A stretch of 64,000 bases of DNA from Formicarius rufipectus (Eukaryota > Chordata > Aves > Passeriformes > Formicariidae): the NCBI GenBank assembly GCA_013399695.1, contig VXAU01001261.1, positions 62,001 to 126,000 on the forward strand. Direction: 5' to 3'. Both the position numbers and the translations under genes were made by a program. A model generated the notes under the pieces. The model did no database searches. It was given only the letters and a program-made list of their open reading frames with translations, and was not told the DNA's origin. Positions 23,290-35,214 of this stretch are shown in pieces; within the stretch, counting starts at the first letter, position 1, and each line of letters starts with the position of its first letter.

Positions 23290-23525
23290 GGAAATGCAAG
23301 AAGTTTGGGAGAATTTTTGTAAGGAGACATTAAAACACCTTGAAGTGTATTGGAACAGGCTGTTCAGGGCAGGGGTGTAGCCCCCCTCCCTGAAGGGGCT
23401 TAATATTCCTGGGGATGTGGCACTTGGGGCCAGGGCTCAATGGTGGCCTTGGCAGTGCTGGAGTTGGACTTCATGGGCTCAGAGGTCTTTTCCAGCCTAA
23501 ACAGTTCCGGGATTCCGTGTAGTGA
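23290..23525 (+). mobile_element. CR1 LINE 3' fragment
   Basis: Sense, about 235 bp of the 'gatgtggcacttgg' type: 'ggaacaggctgttcagggcag', 'ggtggccttggcagtgctgg', 'gaggtcttttccagcctaaac', then a worn tail. Confidence 0.9.
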
Positions 23526-23844
23526 GAGGGTTATCCTCCTCTGAAACATCTCTCTGGGGTGTCTCAGCTCCTCCTGGGTCTGTGCCCACCCCAACATGAG
23601 GATAAACCCTCAGTCATCACAATCTTCTTCAGATCCCAAGACCTGTGACTCTCTTGGGCTCTGCTTTAAGCCCCCAAAATCTCTTTTCCACCGGCCCTAA
23701 AGGGTGTCCAGCCCTAAAGGGTGCTCTAATTCAGGCATGTTTCCTTCCTGCCTTGTTTCCTTTCCCTCATCCCTAATTCTTGTTTCCCTTTCCCCACTAA
23801 TCCTTGGAGTACCATGGTAGGCACAGAATCAAATTGTGCCTTGA

Positions 23845-24110
23845 GCAGGACACTCCCAGGGATAGGGCAGCTCAGCTTCTCTGCTCAACCTGTGCCAGGG
23901 CCTCCCCACCTTCCCAGCCAATAACTCCTTCCCAATATCCCAGCTTCCACAGCCATTCCCATTGTCCTGCCACTCCACGGCCCTACAAAGAGTCTCCCTC
24001 ACCCCCCGCCCTGTGGCACCAAGAGCCTCCTCCCTTTTGCTGTGCAGCCCCAGTGACCTCAGTGCTCTCAGTCCTGATTTGGGAAAAAGAATGCTCCAGA
24101 CTTGATAAAT
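23845..24110 (-). mobile_element. CR1 LINE fragment lacking its 3' terminus
   Basis: Antisense. The first recognisable CR1 text on plus is 'ggacactcccagggataggg', so roughly the last 90-100 bp of the usual 3' end are missing or unrecognisable. CR1 is normally 5'-truncated, so this points to a later deletion or rearrangement. Confidence 0.8.
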
Positions 24111-25097
24111 ATTCACAGCTCTGGAAAGAGCAGGAACCAATTAACTCCTGAAAGGAAACTCTTGGGTGGAAATGAACCTAACAGCTTTCAGCCTGGAGAG
24201 GAATAGGGTGTTGAAAGGACCTGTTCCTTAATTTTCACTCCAGCATCCATGGAATCAGGCAGAGCTTCCGATCAATCCCTCCCTGGAGTGTTGGGCCCAT
24301 CACTTGACTCCATATTCCCCATTCAAAGTGCTATTCAGACTTATTTAAATTGTGCTGGTCTCTTAATAAGAGGGAAGTGCCTGTTGGATGTGCTTCCCTG
24401 GTCCATTTATTTCTATGGGAATCAAGCAACAAATTCCCAGAGTGTCCACGAGTTTCCTCTTCAGCAGCAGAGTTCCTGGGAATCTCCCTGGATTCCTGCC
24501 ACTTGGAGCAGAGCCAGCTAAGGAGCACAAAGGGAATGCAGAGTTCCTGCCCTGGGAAGCTCCAGGAAGGCTCCGGGACCAGCCTGCCTCCCTCAGGGGG
24601 GAAACTTTTCTCCAGCAAGGCTTTTCCAGAGGGCTGTTTGGCACTAAATAACAGCTTCCTGGGAATTGTGCAGACCTGGAGCATCCCCGCTCCCGCTGAG
24701 ACCTTCTCAGCTACAATCATGTGGTGCCCGTGTCCATGAGAGCAGACACAGAGCATTCCAGGCAGTGGGATCTGTGCTGGACCCTTTTTGTTCACATCTG
24801 GACCCAGGGGAGCCTCGTGCCACCAATTGGATGGGATTCAACAAGTGCAGGTGCTGGATTCTGCAGGCAGGGTGGATCAGGGCGAGGCACAGGGATAAGC
24901 TGAGAGGGGAAAGGCTGGAGAGTGACCTCTGGGCTGGTCTTCCTTGGAGGAAGGGGTTGAGGGGTGAGCCCGTGGCTCTGGGGGCACACGAAGATCTTCT
25001 GTGGGTCCAGGGACAGGACACTGGGGAATAGCTCTGAGATGTGCCATGGGAGGGTTACAGGAATCCTTAGGAAGTGCTTCTTTAGGATAGCCCAGCT
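24111..25097. other. Unique sequence
   Basis: No gene or transposon recognised. Overlapping open frames on both strands at 24331-24795 show no domain. Confidence 0.4.
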
Positions 25098-25545
25098 CTC
25101 CCTCCTTTCCCCTCCCCCTCCTTTCCCCTCCCCTNNNNNNNNNNNNNNNNNNNNNNNNNNNNNNNNNNNNNNNNNNNNNNNNNNNNNNNNNNNNNNNNNN
25201 NNNNNNNNNNNNNNNNNNNNNNNNNNNNNNNNNNNNNNNNNNNNNNNNNNNNNNNNNNNNNNNNNNNNNNNNNNNNNNNNNNNNNNNNNNNNNNNNNNNN
25301 NNNNNNNNNNNNNNNNNNNNNNNNNNNNNNNNNNNNNNNNNNNNNNNNNNCCTTCCCTTCCCAAACCTTCCCTTCCCTTCCCAAACCTTCCCTTCCCAAA
25401 CCTTCCCTTCCCAAACCTTCCCAAACCTTCCCTTCCCAAACCTTCCCTTCCCTTCCCAAACCTTCCCTTCCCAAACCTTCCCTTCCCACTGTTCCCTTTT
25501 CCCTTCTTTCCTTTTCCTTTTTCCTTTTTCCCATTTTCCTTCCCT
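25098..25545. repeat. Homopyrimidine minisatellite with assembly gap
   Basis: The plus strand is almost purely pyrimidine. To the right of the gap it is built of CCTTCCCAAA and CCTTCCCTTCCCAAA units, fading into 'tttcctttttccc'. The left side is CCCCTCC-rich. The true length is unknown because of the gap. Confidence 0.92.
25135..25350. other. Assembly gap, 216 Ns
   Basis: Run of N inside the homopyrimidine tract. Open frames that cross it are meaningless. Confidence 1.
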
Positions 25546-27493
25546 TTTACAAAAAAAGAGCCAAATTCATCCTGACAAAGCTACATCCTACTCATGGAAT
25601 ACAACCCTCCCAGAATCAGGCCAGTGATGCAGGATGGGGCAAGTTTTCCCTTGGATGGTTTTCCTGGTGGAAAGTGCCAATTTTAAACAATCAGAATTTT
25701 CTGTGGACACTTTGGGAGTTTTCAAGGAGATGTGACTTGGGAAAGTTTCTGGAAAAGAGGAGAAAATTGTTTCCAAGCTGGAGGGATTAAATCCAGACAA
25801 AAATTCAGACTTTCAAAGTGGCTTCATTTTTAATGATCTCCTTCCTCAAGGACACTTGAATGCATTTCCTTCGTATGTTACCAAAGCAAACCTCTCAGCC
25901 AAGCCCAAGACAAAACCAGAGGAGGCACAAAGACATGCAAAGGATTTGGTTGGGAAGCAAAGTCCAAATTTAGCTGTTCCTGCTCATTCCAACTGTGAGG
26001 CTGTGATGAGAAGCACCCGAGTCCCAAGCTGGGTCAGATCTGCTCCCTGTGCCCGGAGCTTTGGGACAATCCCATCCCTGTGGACTCTCAGCATCTCCAG
26101 GGGATGGATCAGCCCCTTCAGAAGTTAATTTGTCCTTTCCAGAGTCATTTCCAGCCTGGGAAGGAGGTTTTAATTCCTGCACAAAGACACTGGATGCAGC
26201 ACTGATAATTCTTCTTGTGTAAATGCTTTTTGTCCTGTGGATCTCACTGAAGATTTTCCTTCTGCCCGTCTTTGCTTCCTTGTCTTTGCAAAGTCCCCCC
26301 CCAAAAAGCCACCCAAACCAGGAGATTCCCCTGCTTTTTTACACACAGGGAAATTCAACATCAGCCACACACACAGGCAAAACCCCCTCAAACCATAACC
26401 CTGACATGTACACATGGTTTTTTTCTTGCAAAATAAGAAATCTGTTGATGAAATTTCCAGGCTGCAAATGGACATCAGTTGACGGAATCTTTTGAACACC
26501 AAGGAAGCCACTGCTGGGACTTGGGATCCACAAACTGGATTAAATTTGAATCCTGCTTGGGGAGCAGCATATTGCACTTTTAGCACATGCCAGTTGTAGG
26601 CATGTTATGTAAAGAGTTGAGGCCTGTGAGAACAGACCTTCCTGAGCCTCGGGAAGGGAAAGTTAAGGAATGTGTTTCCCCAATTAAAAAGAGACATCAT
26701 TCTGAACCCACCTCCATAGCTGAACCAAATATGAGAAAAGTCTCTGCTCATTAAAAGTTTGCCACTGTTGGAAAGGTTGGGAAAAAAAAACAAACCAAAC
26801 CAAACCCCAGAAATAAAGGGTCTTTTGATGCTGGAGAACTGACTTTCACTGTGTTTAAATTAACATGTGGCTCTTTGGATGCCAAACAGAAAGGGGAATG
26901 TTTTGAGTCCCGGGAAAAATGGCATTTTGGGAGACGGCCGAGAAATCTTCCTGATTCTGGATTATTTTTTGGGACAATTTGAACCCACAGCAGATGGGTT
27001 GTAAATCATGAGAGGAGAGGTTTTAGGGGGGCAAAAATACCTCTTCAATATTTAAGCTATTAAATGCAAACCTGGCTTTTCATTTCTGCTTAGGCTCACC
27101 CCTTTGTGATTCAGGATTATCAATAGTGAGGTGCCAGTTAAATCAGCAACTAGAACTGCCTAATCACACATATAATCTGCCTTTCCTGTTAAGATTTAGG
27201 AGGGGAGACATCTCCTATCCTGCTTTTCCAACCGTGACTCCTGAGTTTGATTAGTGCCTCTTCGGTGGATTTGCTTGGGACTATAAACTGTATTTCCCAG
27301 GGATGTTTTCCCTGCTGTCCTGCCCCTTCCCATATTTGCTTTACTCGGAGAGAATTAATGGCAGATGAGATCTTGACAGCAGAGGAAGACCTTCACCTTT
27401 CAAACCAGGCCTGTCTTCCATGTGCCAACCCCAGAACACACTCTCACCATCCATTTGAGACCCATCTGCCCCTCCCAGCGACGCCACTGCCTC
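25546..27493. other. Unique sequence
   Basis: No gene recognised. A short C/A-rich patch (accaaaccaaacc) lies at about 26788-26805. 27010-27240 is AT-rich and repeat-free. Confidence 0.4.
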
Positions 27494-27499
27494 GTCCTG

Positions 27500-28033
27500 T
27501 GTCACCGGCCACTGTTGCACAGACACAGTTTTAGTGTCTCAGTAAGAGGCTCATAAGCCTGAGCTGTTAACGAGACACCCTGACTGCAGCAAAAACAGAA
27601 AGGAGAGTTTATTCCTCTTTGTCTGAAGTTACAGTTCTACTCAGGAATGGTAGAAAAGGCTCCAAATGTTTCTATTCTTGCATCTTTATGTTCCCCTGTG
27701 CAGGGATTTCAAGAGTACAAGGAAGGACTCTCTTCACACACAATTATGCACATTTCTAAAACTGATACACTCCATCAAAACTATCTCACCACACACAGCT
27801 GTAGCCAAGTACCAACCAAGATATATTTTGGATTTTATGAGAATTCACACAGTTCTTATCTATCTTAACTTTATTAATAGAACCCTTCACATGTGTCCTT
27901 CCACGGAATATCAGCAGGTTCTCCTCTCAGGTCGCTGTTGGCCAAGGTTCTCCTTGAGATCCCATTGTTATTGAGTCTTGGAAGCTGCTTCTGACTCTTT
28001 ATTCTGAACACCTGCAAAATGGGTGTTCCAACA
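27500..28033 (-). mobile_element. ERVK-like solo LTR, copy 2
   Basis: 534 bp. On the sense (minus) strand it starts TGTTGGAA and ends GTGACA. Exact 6-bp target duplication GTCCTG at 27494-27499 and 28034-28039. Sense AATAAA at plus 27608-27613. It is the shortest of the three copies, with small deletions near its 5' end (the 'ttattgagtcttgg' part). Confidence 0.9.
27608..27613 (-). promoter_or_regulatory. LTR polyadenylation signal AATAAA
   Basis: TTTATT on plus, in the same position as in LTR copies 1 and 3. Confidence 0.75.
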
Positions 28034-28039
28034 GTCCTG

Positions 28040-28449
28040 CAAAGAGAGGACCCAGAATTCCCCCTAAGCAGCTCCTGCAGTGACTCAGGAAACCCTGATG
28101 AACCTCTCCAGGCTCCCGGTGATCACCCGAAGCCACGAGAGCAGCGCTGTGTGTCCAGACAGAGCCTGGAAATGGCTGATGAAACTTCTGGATTCCACCT
28201 TTTCATGGGAAAACAGTTTGGGACACATCCCACAGGTTTACTTCCTGGTCCTTTTGCTGATTCAGAGCTGAGGAGAGGGGGATATTTTACCGGAGTGGGA
28301 ATTCCCAAAAAAAGTGGCTCCCAGTTTTGCCACAGTCCATCCCAGTTTTTGGGGAATGTTCACTTGCCAATGTCCCACTACAGGATCCACAGGAAGGATG
28401 GAATGTCATTCCTGGAAGTGTCCAAAAAACCCATTTCCAGCTGATGGAA
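28040..28449. other. Unique sequence
   Basis: No gene or repeat recognised. Confidence 0.35.
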
Positions 28450-28545
28450 GGTGAGTTTGGGGATGGATCCTGGGATGGGTGCTGGCTCCCCTGGCACTGG
28501 GGATGGATCCTGGGATTGGGGATGGGTGCTGACTCCCCCCGGGAA
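28450..28545. repeat. Tandem duplication, about 40-48 bp, two copies
   Basis: 'ggatggatcctgggat...gggtgctg.ctccc' occurs at 28461 and 28501, with an extra 'tggggat' in the second copy. Confidence 0.8.
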
Positions 28546-29734
28546 TGCCCAAGCTGTGGGATGAGCTGCTTCCCACCACTATTCTCCCAGGTGGATTCCA
28601 TCCAGGCCGGTTTTGGCTGGCACAGCTGGGAGCAGCTTCCCCGAGAAACAGCCCCCCAGTGAATGCCTCAAATCCAGCTGATAACGAGAGGAATGTTAAT
28701 TAATCTCATTCTGAATGGCTCGGCCCAAAACTTTCAGCCCAATGTGGAGCCAGGACTTCCCTCAGGCTGCAAAACCGAGGGAATCGCTGGAATTTATTCT
28801 CATTCCTACACTGAGAAGGCACACGTGGAGAGATCTTGAGGCAGGGGAGTCAATCTGCTCTAGAGGATTTTAACAAATGTAATTAAAAGGGGCTGTGTAG
28901 CAGAAGACAATCTGTGGAAGGCTAATTAAAACATTGCTGGCCCCTGCTTCACTTGCTCAGCTTTCTTTTCTGAGCTAATGAAATGCAAAGTATTGCCTCC
29001 TGTTTTTATCTGGGAAGAGTTCATTAATGGACCTTTCTGCACTGGATTAAGCCAAGTGCTCAGAAGAAGAAATTGAATCTCAGTAATTGAAGACCAATAT
29101 TTTCTGGCTGAAATCCAATATGGGAAATTAAATTCTTTAAAGGAAAAAAAAAAAAAAAAGGAAAATGGGAGGTTGGTGTGTAAAAAACATTGTGGTGGCT
29201 TTGCTTCCGTGGAGAAAAACCAAGTACTTTGGGGACAAGCAGACACTCCCCTCAAGTTTATCTAAAAAAACAACTTTCATGCAAAACATGTTTGGCTAGT
29301 CCTTCAACAAGAAGTTTTGGGTGGAGAAACACCCTGAGGAAAGATTTGCTTCCTGTCTTACTCCCCAGCTCTGGTCCTGAGGATACAGAACATCCCTCCC
29401 TGCAGCAGTGGATGCTGTTGAGCAGAACATTTCATTCTTAGGCTAAAAATACAACCTATTAGCACAAGAAGGGTGTTTGTTTGTTTGTTCGTTTTGGTTT
29501 TGGTTTGTTTTGATTTGTTTTTTCTGCACCACTGGTTTCTAGGAAGTTACTAAATACTTCAAGCCTTGCTCTGAGATTCAGCTTTCAAAGTGGATCTTAA
29601 CTGGGATGAGAAAACAAGTGGTGCCTGGAAGAGCAGGGTGGTGCTGCTTTCCAAAGCTGGGCCTGCGGGGACCTGTTGGGATGAGTTGAGGACTTCTTTT
29701 TTGTCCATGACTGGATAAACTAACCCATCTTCTC
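28546..29734. other. Unique sequence, AT-rich repeat-free block
   Basis: 28800-29135 is AT-rich with several TAATTA-like and ATGCAAA motifs and no transposon text, a conserved-element candidate. A pure A run lies at 29142-29159, and a GTTT-rich patch at about 29475-29522. Confidence 0.4.
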
Positions 29735-29776
29735 TTTTTTTTTTTTTTATTTATTTTTTTTTAATTTTTTTTTTTC
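29735..29776. repeat. T-rich run
   Basis: Near-pure T interrupted by A. It could be the A-tail of an antisense retrosequence or simple sequence. Confidence 0.85.
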
Positions 29777-29811
29777 CCTCTACTAAACTATAGTAGAATC
29801 TTCAATGAAAA

Positions 29812-29932
29812 GGACATTTGGCCCTGGATTTGCTGGTTCCAATTATTTATCACATTATATGTTTATTATAATATAGATTCTAGATATCCAATTGATTATT
29901 GCCCAGTTTCTGCCATCCCAGCTCAGCTGGCA
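29812..29932. repeat. Segment duplicated in inverted orientation at 49265-49386
   Basis: About 121 bp are nearly identical to the reverse complement of the sequence directly right of the single N at 49264, with one substitution and one single-base indel by eye. It contains 'attatatgtttattataat', so the match is to complex AT-rich text, not to a simple repeat. Not a family I recognise. Confidence 0.9.
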
Positions 29933-30169
29933 AAGGGCAGCTCTGCCCTTCCCTCCAGCTCCAGCAGGGCCTGCAGGGGGGTTTCTCCCCAGGGAATCAG
30001 CTCCCTGGGATGGGCACTGCTGCAGACCCAGCTCCTGCCCCCTCAGCTGGGCTGTGCCCGGGGCACGTCACTGCCCTCCCAGCTGAGCCTCGGGGGCTTT
30101 GCCAGCCAATGAAACCCCCAGAGCAGCTGCCTTGGGCGACTGCAGGAAGCAGAGCAGGATCGAACCGGT

Positions 30170-30240
30170 GGAGTAAAGGCAGGATCTACCTATGGAGCAA
30201 AGGCAGGATCTACCTATGGAGCAAAGGCAGGATCTACCTG
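30170..30240. repeat. 24-bp minisatellite, about 3 copies
   Basis: Unit 'ggagcaaaggcaggatctac' plus 'ctat', three near-identical copies, then a diverged fourth (tcggatcaaggtcagcatct). On plus it makes the periodic peptide WSKGRIYL, an effect of the period being a multiple of three. Confidence 0.93.
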
Positions 30241-30399
30241 TCGGATCAAGGTCAGCATCTGTTGGATTAAGGCAAGTACAGCCTAAGGGCAGGGCAGGGG
30301 CTGGCCCAGCACACACCACCACAGCAGGGACTGGTGGTCCTGAGAGCTGCTGGGCTTGGCCAGTTGAGTCTTGTCTTCCCTCAGCCCCTGTGTGTGCAC

Positions 30400-30680
30400 T
30401 GTCATGGAATCCTGGAACATCCTGAGCTGGGAGGGACCCCTGAGGACCATCCAGTCCAAGCTCTGGCCCTGCACAGACACCCCAACAATCCCCTCCTGTA
30501 CCTCAGAACATTGTCCAAATGCTCCCTGAGCTCTGGCAGCCCTGAGGCTGCGCCCATTGCCCTGGGGAGTCTGTTCAGTGCCCATCACCCTCTGAGGGAA
30601 GGACTTTTCCCTGAGATCCCCCCTGACCCTGCCCTGGCACAGCTCCAGCCATTCCCTGGGTGCTGTGACTGGCACCAGAG
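30400..30680 (-). mobile_element. CR1 LINE 3' fragment (CATGGAATCCTGGA type)
   Basis: Antisense, about 280 bp: 'catggaatcctggaacatcc', 'cctgcacagacaccccaaca', 'ccctgaggctgcgcccattg', 'gagggaaggacttttccctg'. Same subfamily as 19095-19315. Confidence 0.92.
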
Positions 30681-31395
30681 AGAAGCCTGGAATCCTCAAC
30701 CACTGGATCAGCTTTTCAGAACTCAGGCAGGGCATCCAGGAGTGAACAAGGAGAAGCAACAAACACACCCCTTCTGTCACCACTTCCAAACCCGAGCCCT
30801 CCCCAAGCCCCCACTCCATTCCAAGAGCAGGAAAACGTCCCCAGAGTGACAAAAGACTCCCCAAAATCTCATGCTGGAGAAGCTCCATCTTCACGAGCCT
30901 GGATCTCTGGTGGTTGGTGCAGTTGCAGGTGCTAATGTATGCCCAGGCAGCTCTGCCTGTGCACGCCTCTGCTGTGCCACTTCTTGGCACAAACAGAGAG
31001 ACTTTGCTCTTATTAGCAGCATCTTATAGCACAGTGTGAGCTTCTGGCTCACTCTGACTGGGGTTTTTCTCGTCATTATTTTCTCTGTAAGGCCACGATC
31101 TGCAAGTGAGAACACGGATTTTTTGCAAGGGTTCCAATTCATGACAAATCTACCCAGTGAAACAGTTTACAACCAGCTCCGGAGGCTACATATTAAGCCT
31201 TTTTCCTTGGAAATAAAACAGACAAACAAACAAAAAGGGAATAAAAATGTCTCAAAACCAGTGTTGTTGCCCAACAAATATTTTTTATTTAAGTGCAACT
31301 CTTGAACTGGGCACCCTGAGCTCTCTGGATTCATGAAGCAGTTTGCCTCTTAGTCATCTGCTGTTGTTTCTCCCCTCTTATGGTGTGGTGACGTT
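30681..31395. other. Unique sequence
   Basis: No gene recognised. A short (caaa) patch lies near 31219-31235. Confidence 0.4.
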
Positions 31396-31480
31396 GTCTC
31401 CTCCTCCTCCTCCTCCTCCTCCTTCTCCTCCTCCTTCTCCTCCTCCTTCCTCCTTCTCCTCCTCCTCCTCCTCCTCCTCC
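31396..31480. repeat. (TCC)n microsatellite
   Basis: About 85 bp of CTC/TCC triplets with CTT interruptions. Glutamate- or serine-rich open frames across it are artefacts. Confidence 0.97.
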
Positions 31481-32484
31481 CAGCATCCCAGATGTGTGAC
31501 CTGCCACCCACGTCTACATCTGTCCCACACCACCAATGTTGGCAGAACATCAGATAACAAAACAGGGAGGGATAGAAGCCCAGCTCAGCCCCAGAAGAGG
31601 CAGAGAGAGAGTGGCCAGCAGGGCAGGGATGATCTTCGGCTGATCCAGGGCTGGTTTGAAGGTGTGGCTTGAGCACCTTTGCTCCAAATGATCTGTTGCT
31701 GCCCCCTCTTGGGGTCATCATCCTAAACGTGCTCTGAGCTGGGCTTTCCTCTGGTCCCCAACTGTGACAACATCAGAGCAAATATCAGTAATCTGTAGCA
31801 TTTATTCCTGTGTATTTTAAATATACTTGAGTGTGTTTGGGGGTGTCAACACGTGTGCAGAGGCCTGGAGCCAACCAAGTGTCTTGCATCATACATGAGA
31901 GGAATGGCAGATTAGGAGGCTTTCTCCAAAATAACTCTAGCAGCAATAAAGCCAACGCCTCAGAGGGCTGTCAGCCCATTTGTCAGCCTGCAGACAGGAT
32001 TTTCAGCCCTGTACCCAAAGCTCCCTCCTTGCAGCCCGTAAATAAATCACTGCCTTGCCTTGAGTCCCTCCTTAGTCCTTCCCAACTCTGCCTGGCTTTG
32101 CTGTCCTGTATCCCAGAGATGCCTCTCTGGCTACAGCCAGCTGGATCTTGGGTTTTGGAGCAGGATTGCTGTCCACAGCCCCTAAAAGGGGAGGGTGGAT
32201 CCAACTGGGCTGATCTCCTGAGCTCTGTGCACTGAAACCCCACACTTTGCACAGGGACATGCTTAAAAACACCCCTCAGCAGCTCGGCCTCGTGCAAAGG
32301 GTTAGAGAGGGAATCCAATACAGGGAAATCAAAGAAATTCCTTTACGGTGCCAAAATCCACACACATGGAGAGATTCTGTGACCAGCCTGTGAAAGCAGA
32401 AGAGGTGGGGAAGGCAAAGCCCAGCAGGGAGGGGTAAAAGGTGGGTTCAGCAGAACAGAAATCACTCCAAAATTCAGAAAGCTG
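31481..32484. other. Unique sequence
   Basis: No gene or repeat recognised. Confidence 0.35.
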
Positions 32485-32585
32485 AGCCACCTGGGCTAGT
32501 GGAAGGTGGCCCTGCCCATGGCAAGGGGTGGAACGAGATGAACTTTAAAGTCCCTCACAACCCAACCCATTTTGTGCTAATTCTG
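32485..32585 (+). mobile_element. CR1 LINE 3' fragment (short)
   Basis: Sense, about 100 bp: 'cacctgggctagtggaaggtg' through 'aactttaaagtccctcacaac', then a tail decayed to 'ttttgtgctaattctggg'. Confidence 0.85.
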
Positions 32586-33749
32586 GGAAAATTCACCCCA
32601 ATAAGTGGGAATGGAATGTCTTATTCTGATTTTGTGTGTTACCCTCCTAACCTGGGCTGGGGAACCCCCACCCAGTGGGGCTGAGAGACCCCCCAGATGT
32701 CCCCAGAGCAGAGCAGGGAGACTCAGGAGTGAAGTTAATGGGGAGAACCAGCAGACAGAGGGATTGGGATTGATCCAGGGTGTAAATCAGGATTCAAATC
32801 ACACACATTTCATTAAAATAATTAGTTACTGCTTAATAGCTAAGACTGCAGTCCTAGAAATTTGGCAGAAAATGTACCAGCAGTGCATTGGAGCCAACAG
32901 AGGGAGAAGGGACAGGTGACACATCAGTGTTCCCACACAGAAGATGGATGGGTGGAGAGGAGGATTTAGTGACCTCCTGATAAGAGGTAACAATTTAAAT
33001 GACACTAACCCAGTACTTCCTGCCCAGACTGATGGAGGACCAGAAGCCACATTCCCAAAGTCCTCTGTCGCTTGCTCTGTTCCTTTGCCCAACAAATCAC
33101 CCCCGTGGGATTGTTCCTACAGCTCCTGGCCCAGTTTTCCCACTGCCAAAAGATCTCTTTTTCAGACAACGTCAATTTGTCTCAGACAAAAATATCTGAG
33201 AGAAAGGATCAGTTTGATGAATCTCCTGCTGGAGCAAGAAAAATGTTGAAAAACTGCTACAAGCTCATTTGGTCATTTCTAACTATTTTTTGTTTGGAAT
33301 GACTTCAAGCTGAGGATTGGAATTTAGTTTACATTACAAATGTTTTTGAAAGGTTATGGAATAAACAGCTTGAAGCCCCCATGTTTTTTGACTGGTTCAA
33401 GTTTTGCTTCCTCAGTGATGAGAAAACAGATTTTTTTTTAATTCTTCCTTCCAATTCAAACCAGGAAACTTATTTTAAAGATTTTTTTTCCCCCAGATTA
33501 AAAGACCATCCCTGTGCAGCACAAATTCCACCTGAATTTTGGTTTAGGGTAAAGCAAAGCACAGATTAAAAAGGGAGAGGGAATCCACCGAGAAACAGAG
33601 TGCTGAGGTTTCCTGTCAGGGAACCTGTTTAACCAAATCCTCCATTTCAAACGATCTGTATCTCTGTAGAAAGAAGCTTCTTAGACATTTCAGTGTCACT
33701 GAAGAAGGAAAAGAATCAAAGCTAAATTGGTGATGTCACAACTCAAATC
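32586..33749. other. Unique sequence
   Basis: No gene or repeat recognised. 33240-33560 is AT-rich. Confidence 0.35.
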
Positions 33750-34233
33750 CTGCCTTCAGTTTTGGGCACTTTGTGACAAGAAGGACGTGGAGGGGCTGGA
33801 GGGTGTCCAGGGAAGGGGCTGGAGCTCCAGGAGGGGCTGAGGGAGCTGGGGGGGCTCAGCCTGGAGAAAAGGAGGCTTAGAGGGGACCTTGTGGCTCTAC
33901 AAGTCCCTGATGGATCCAGGCAGGGACTGGACTCCGCTCCAGGGAACAGGGACAGGAGGAGAAGGAACGGCCTCAGGATGGGACAGGGCAGGGGCAGGTG
34001 GGACAGTGGGAGGAAATTCCCCATGGAAGGGGTGATTAAACATTGGAAGGGGCTGCCCAGGGAGTGATGGAGTCCCCATTTAATGGAGACTTATTGATGG
34101 GAGGGATTTAAGAGACACATGGCTGTGGTTCTTGTGGACAGGGGTCAGTGGTGGCCTTGGCAGTGCTGGGGGATGGTTGGACTCGATGACCTCAGGAACC
34201 TCTTCCAACCCTAAGGATTCTGTGATTCTACAG
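33750..34233 (+). mobile_element. CR1 LINE 3' fragment (long)
   Basis: Sense, about 485 bp. It includes the start of the 3' UTR, 'ctgagggagctgggggggctc' and 'cagcctggagaaaaggaggc', then 'ggtggccttggcagtgctgg', 'ctcgatgacctcaggaacc' and the tail 'aaggattctgtgattctac'. No reverse transcriptase coding sequence is left. Confidence 0.94.
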
Positions 34234-34554
34234 GCACCCACTCTCACCCGGTGTGGTGGAAGCTTTGAGGCCTCACAGAGATGCTGCCCAAGCCTGGCTC
34301 GTGTCTGTGCACCCCAGTCACCCCTGGTGTGTGGGTCACCCGTGGTGTGTGATCCCACCATCCAACCTCACAGGGGTGGAGCAGCTTCACCTCCCAGGTA
34401 GGTCCCTGCAGCACTGGGGGCTCTTGTGCAATGTGGCCTTGGGGGGCATCAGCAGCTCAAAACCTTTTCCATGGGAACACAGGCTCTATGTGAAGTGGAA
34501 TTCATCTGTTTGGTAGGAGAAGAGGTGGGAATGGCCACAGACTGACAATGGCAT

Positions 34555-34645
34555 GGAATTATGAAATGGTTTGGGTTGGAAGGGACCTTAAAAACCAGCT
34601 CATTCCAACCCTGTGCCACGGACAAGGACCTTCAAGCTCATCCCT
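34555..34645 (-). mobile_element. CR1 LINE 3' fragment (very short)
   Basis: Antisense, about 90 bp, starting 'ggaattatgaaatggtttggg' and fading after 'ccacggacaaggacc'. Confidence 0.85.
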
Positions 34646-35214
34646 GCACGTTGTGCTCTGCTCCCTCTGAGCCTTCATTTAGTCATGTCACACATGTAAA
34701 TGACTTAATTACACATGTAGGTTTGTGTTCCCCACCGGTCTGAGGTTCATTTATGGCCTTCAGGTCACACTTTCCGCCCTTGGTGTTTCCCCCAAGGCCT
34801 AGGGGGTGCAGGACTGGGCAGTGGACAGGGAGAGCTCAGGGTGAGTGTTTTCTGTCTGCCCAGTCCTTTTCTCATTCCCTGGACTCCTTTGTTCCATGTA
34901 AGGCCCTCCAAAGGGCATTCCCTGGGAGACACCACCTCTGCAGGGCACATGCCCTTCCCAAAGAGCATTGCCGTGGAGACACGGCCTTTCCACAGGAATG
35001 TGTCGAGCAGTTTCCCTGGAGAACATGAGTTTCTCCTGGCTGGGGGTGGCATGGGACAAGGAGGGACCTTTCCCAAGTCCTCTTAGGAATGGCAGCTTCC
35101 TCAGTGTGCCCAAGGACTGGGAAAAGCCACCAACCAGGGAAGTGTTTTTGGATCTTCCCAAGTTTCTGCTCACTGTACTTTGGCAGCAGGAACAGGACAC
35201 ACGGCCACGGCCTG
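34646..35214. other. Unique sequence with small palindromic or duplicated text
   Basis: 34905-35000 carries three similar phrases ('gggcattccctgggagacac', 'gagcattgccgtggagacac', 'gcagtttccctggagaacat') spaced 60-70 bp, a very degenerate tandem array. No gene recognised. Confidence 0.4.

Noticed and set aside
24792..25575. Open frames of about 200 residues on both strands
   Set aside because: They cross 216 Ns and a homopyrimidine minisatellite.
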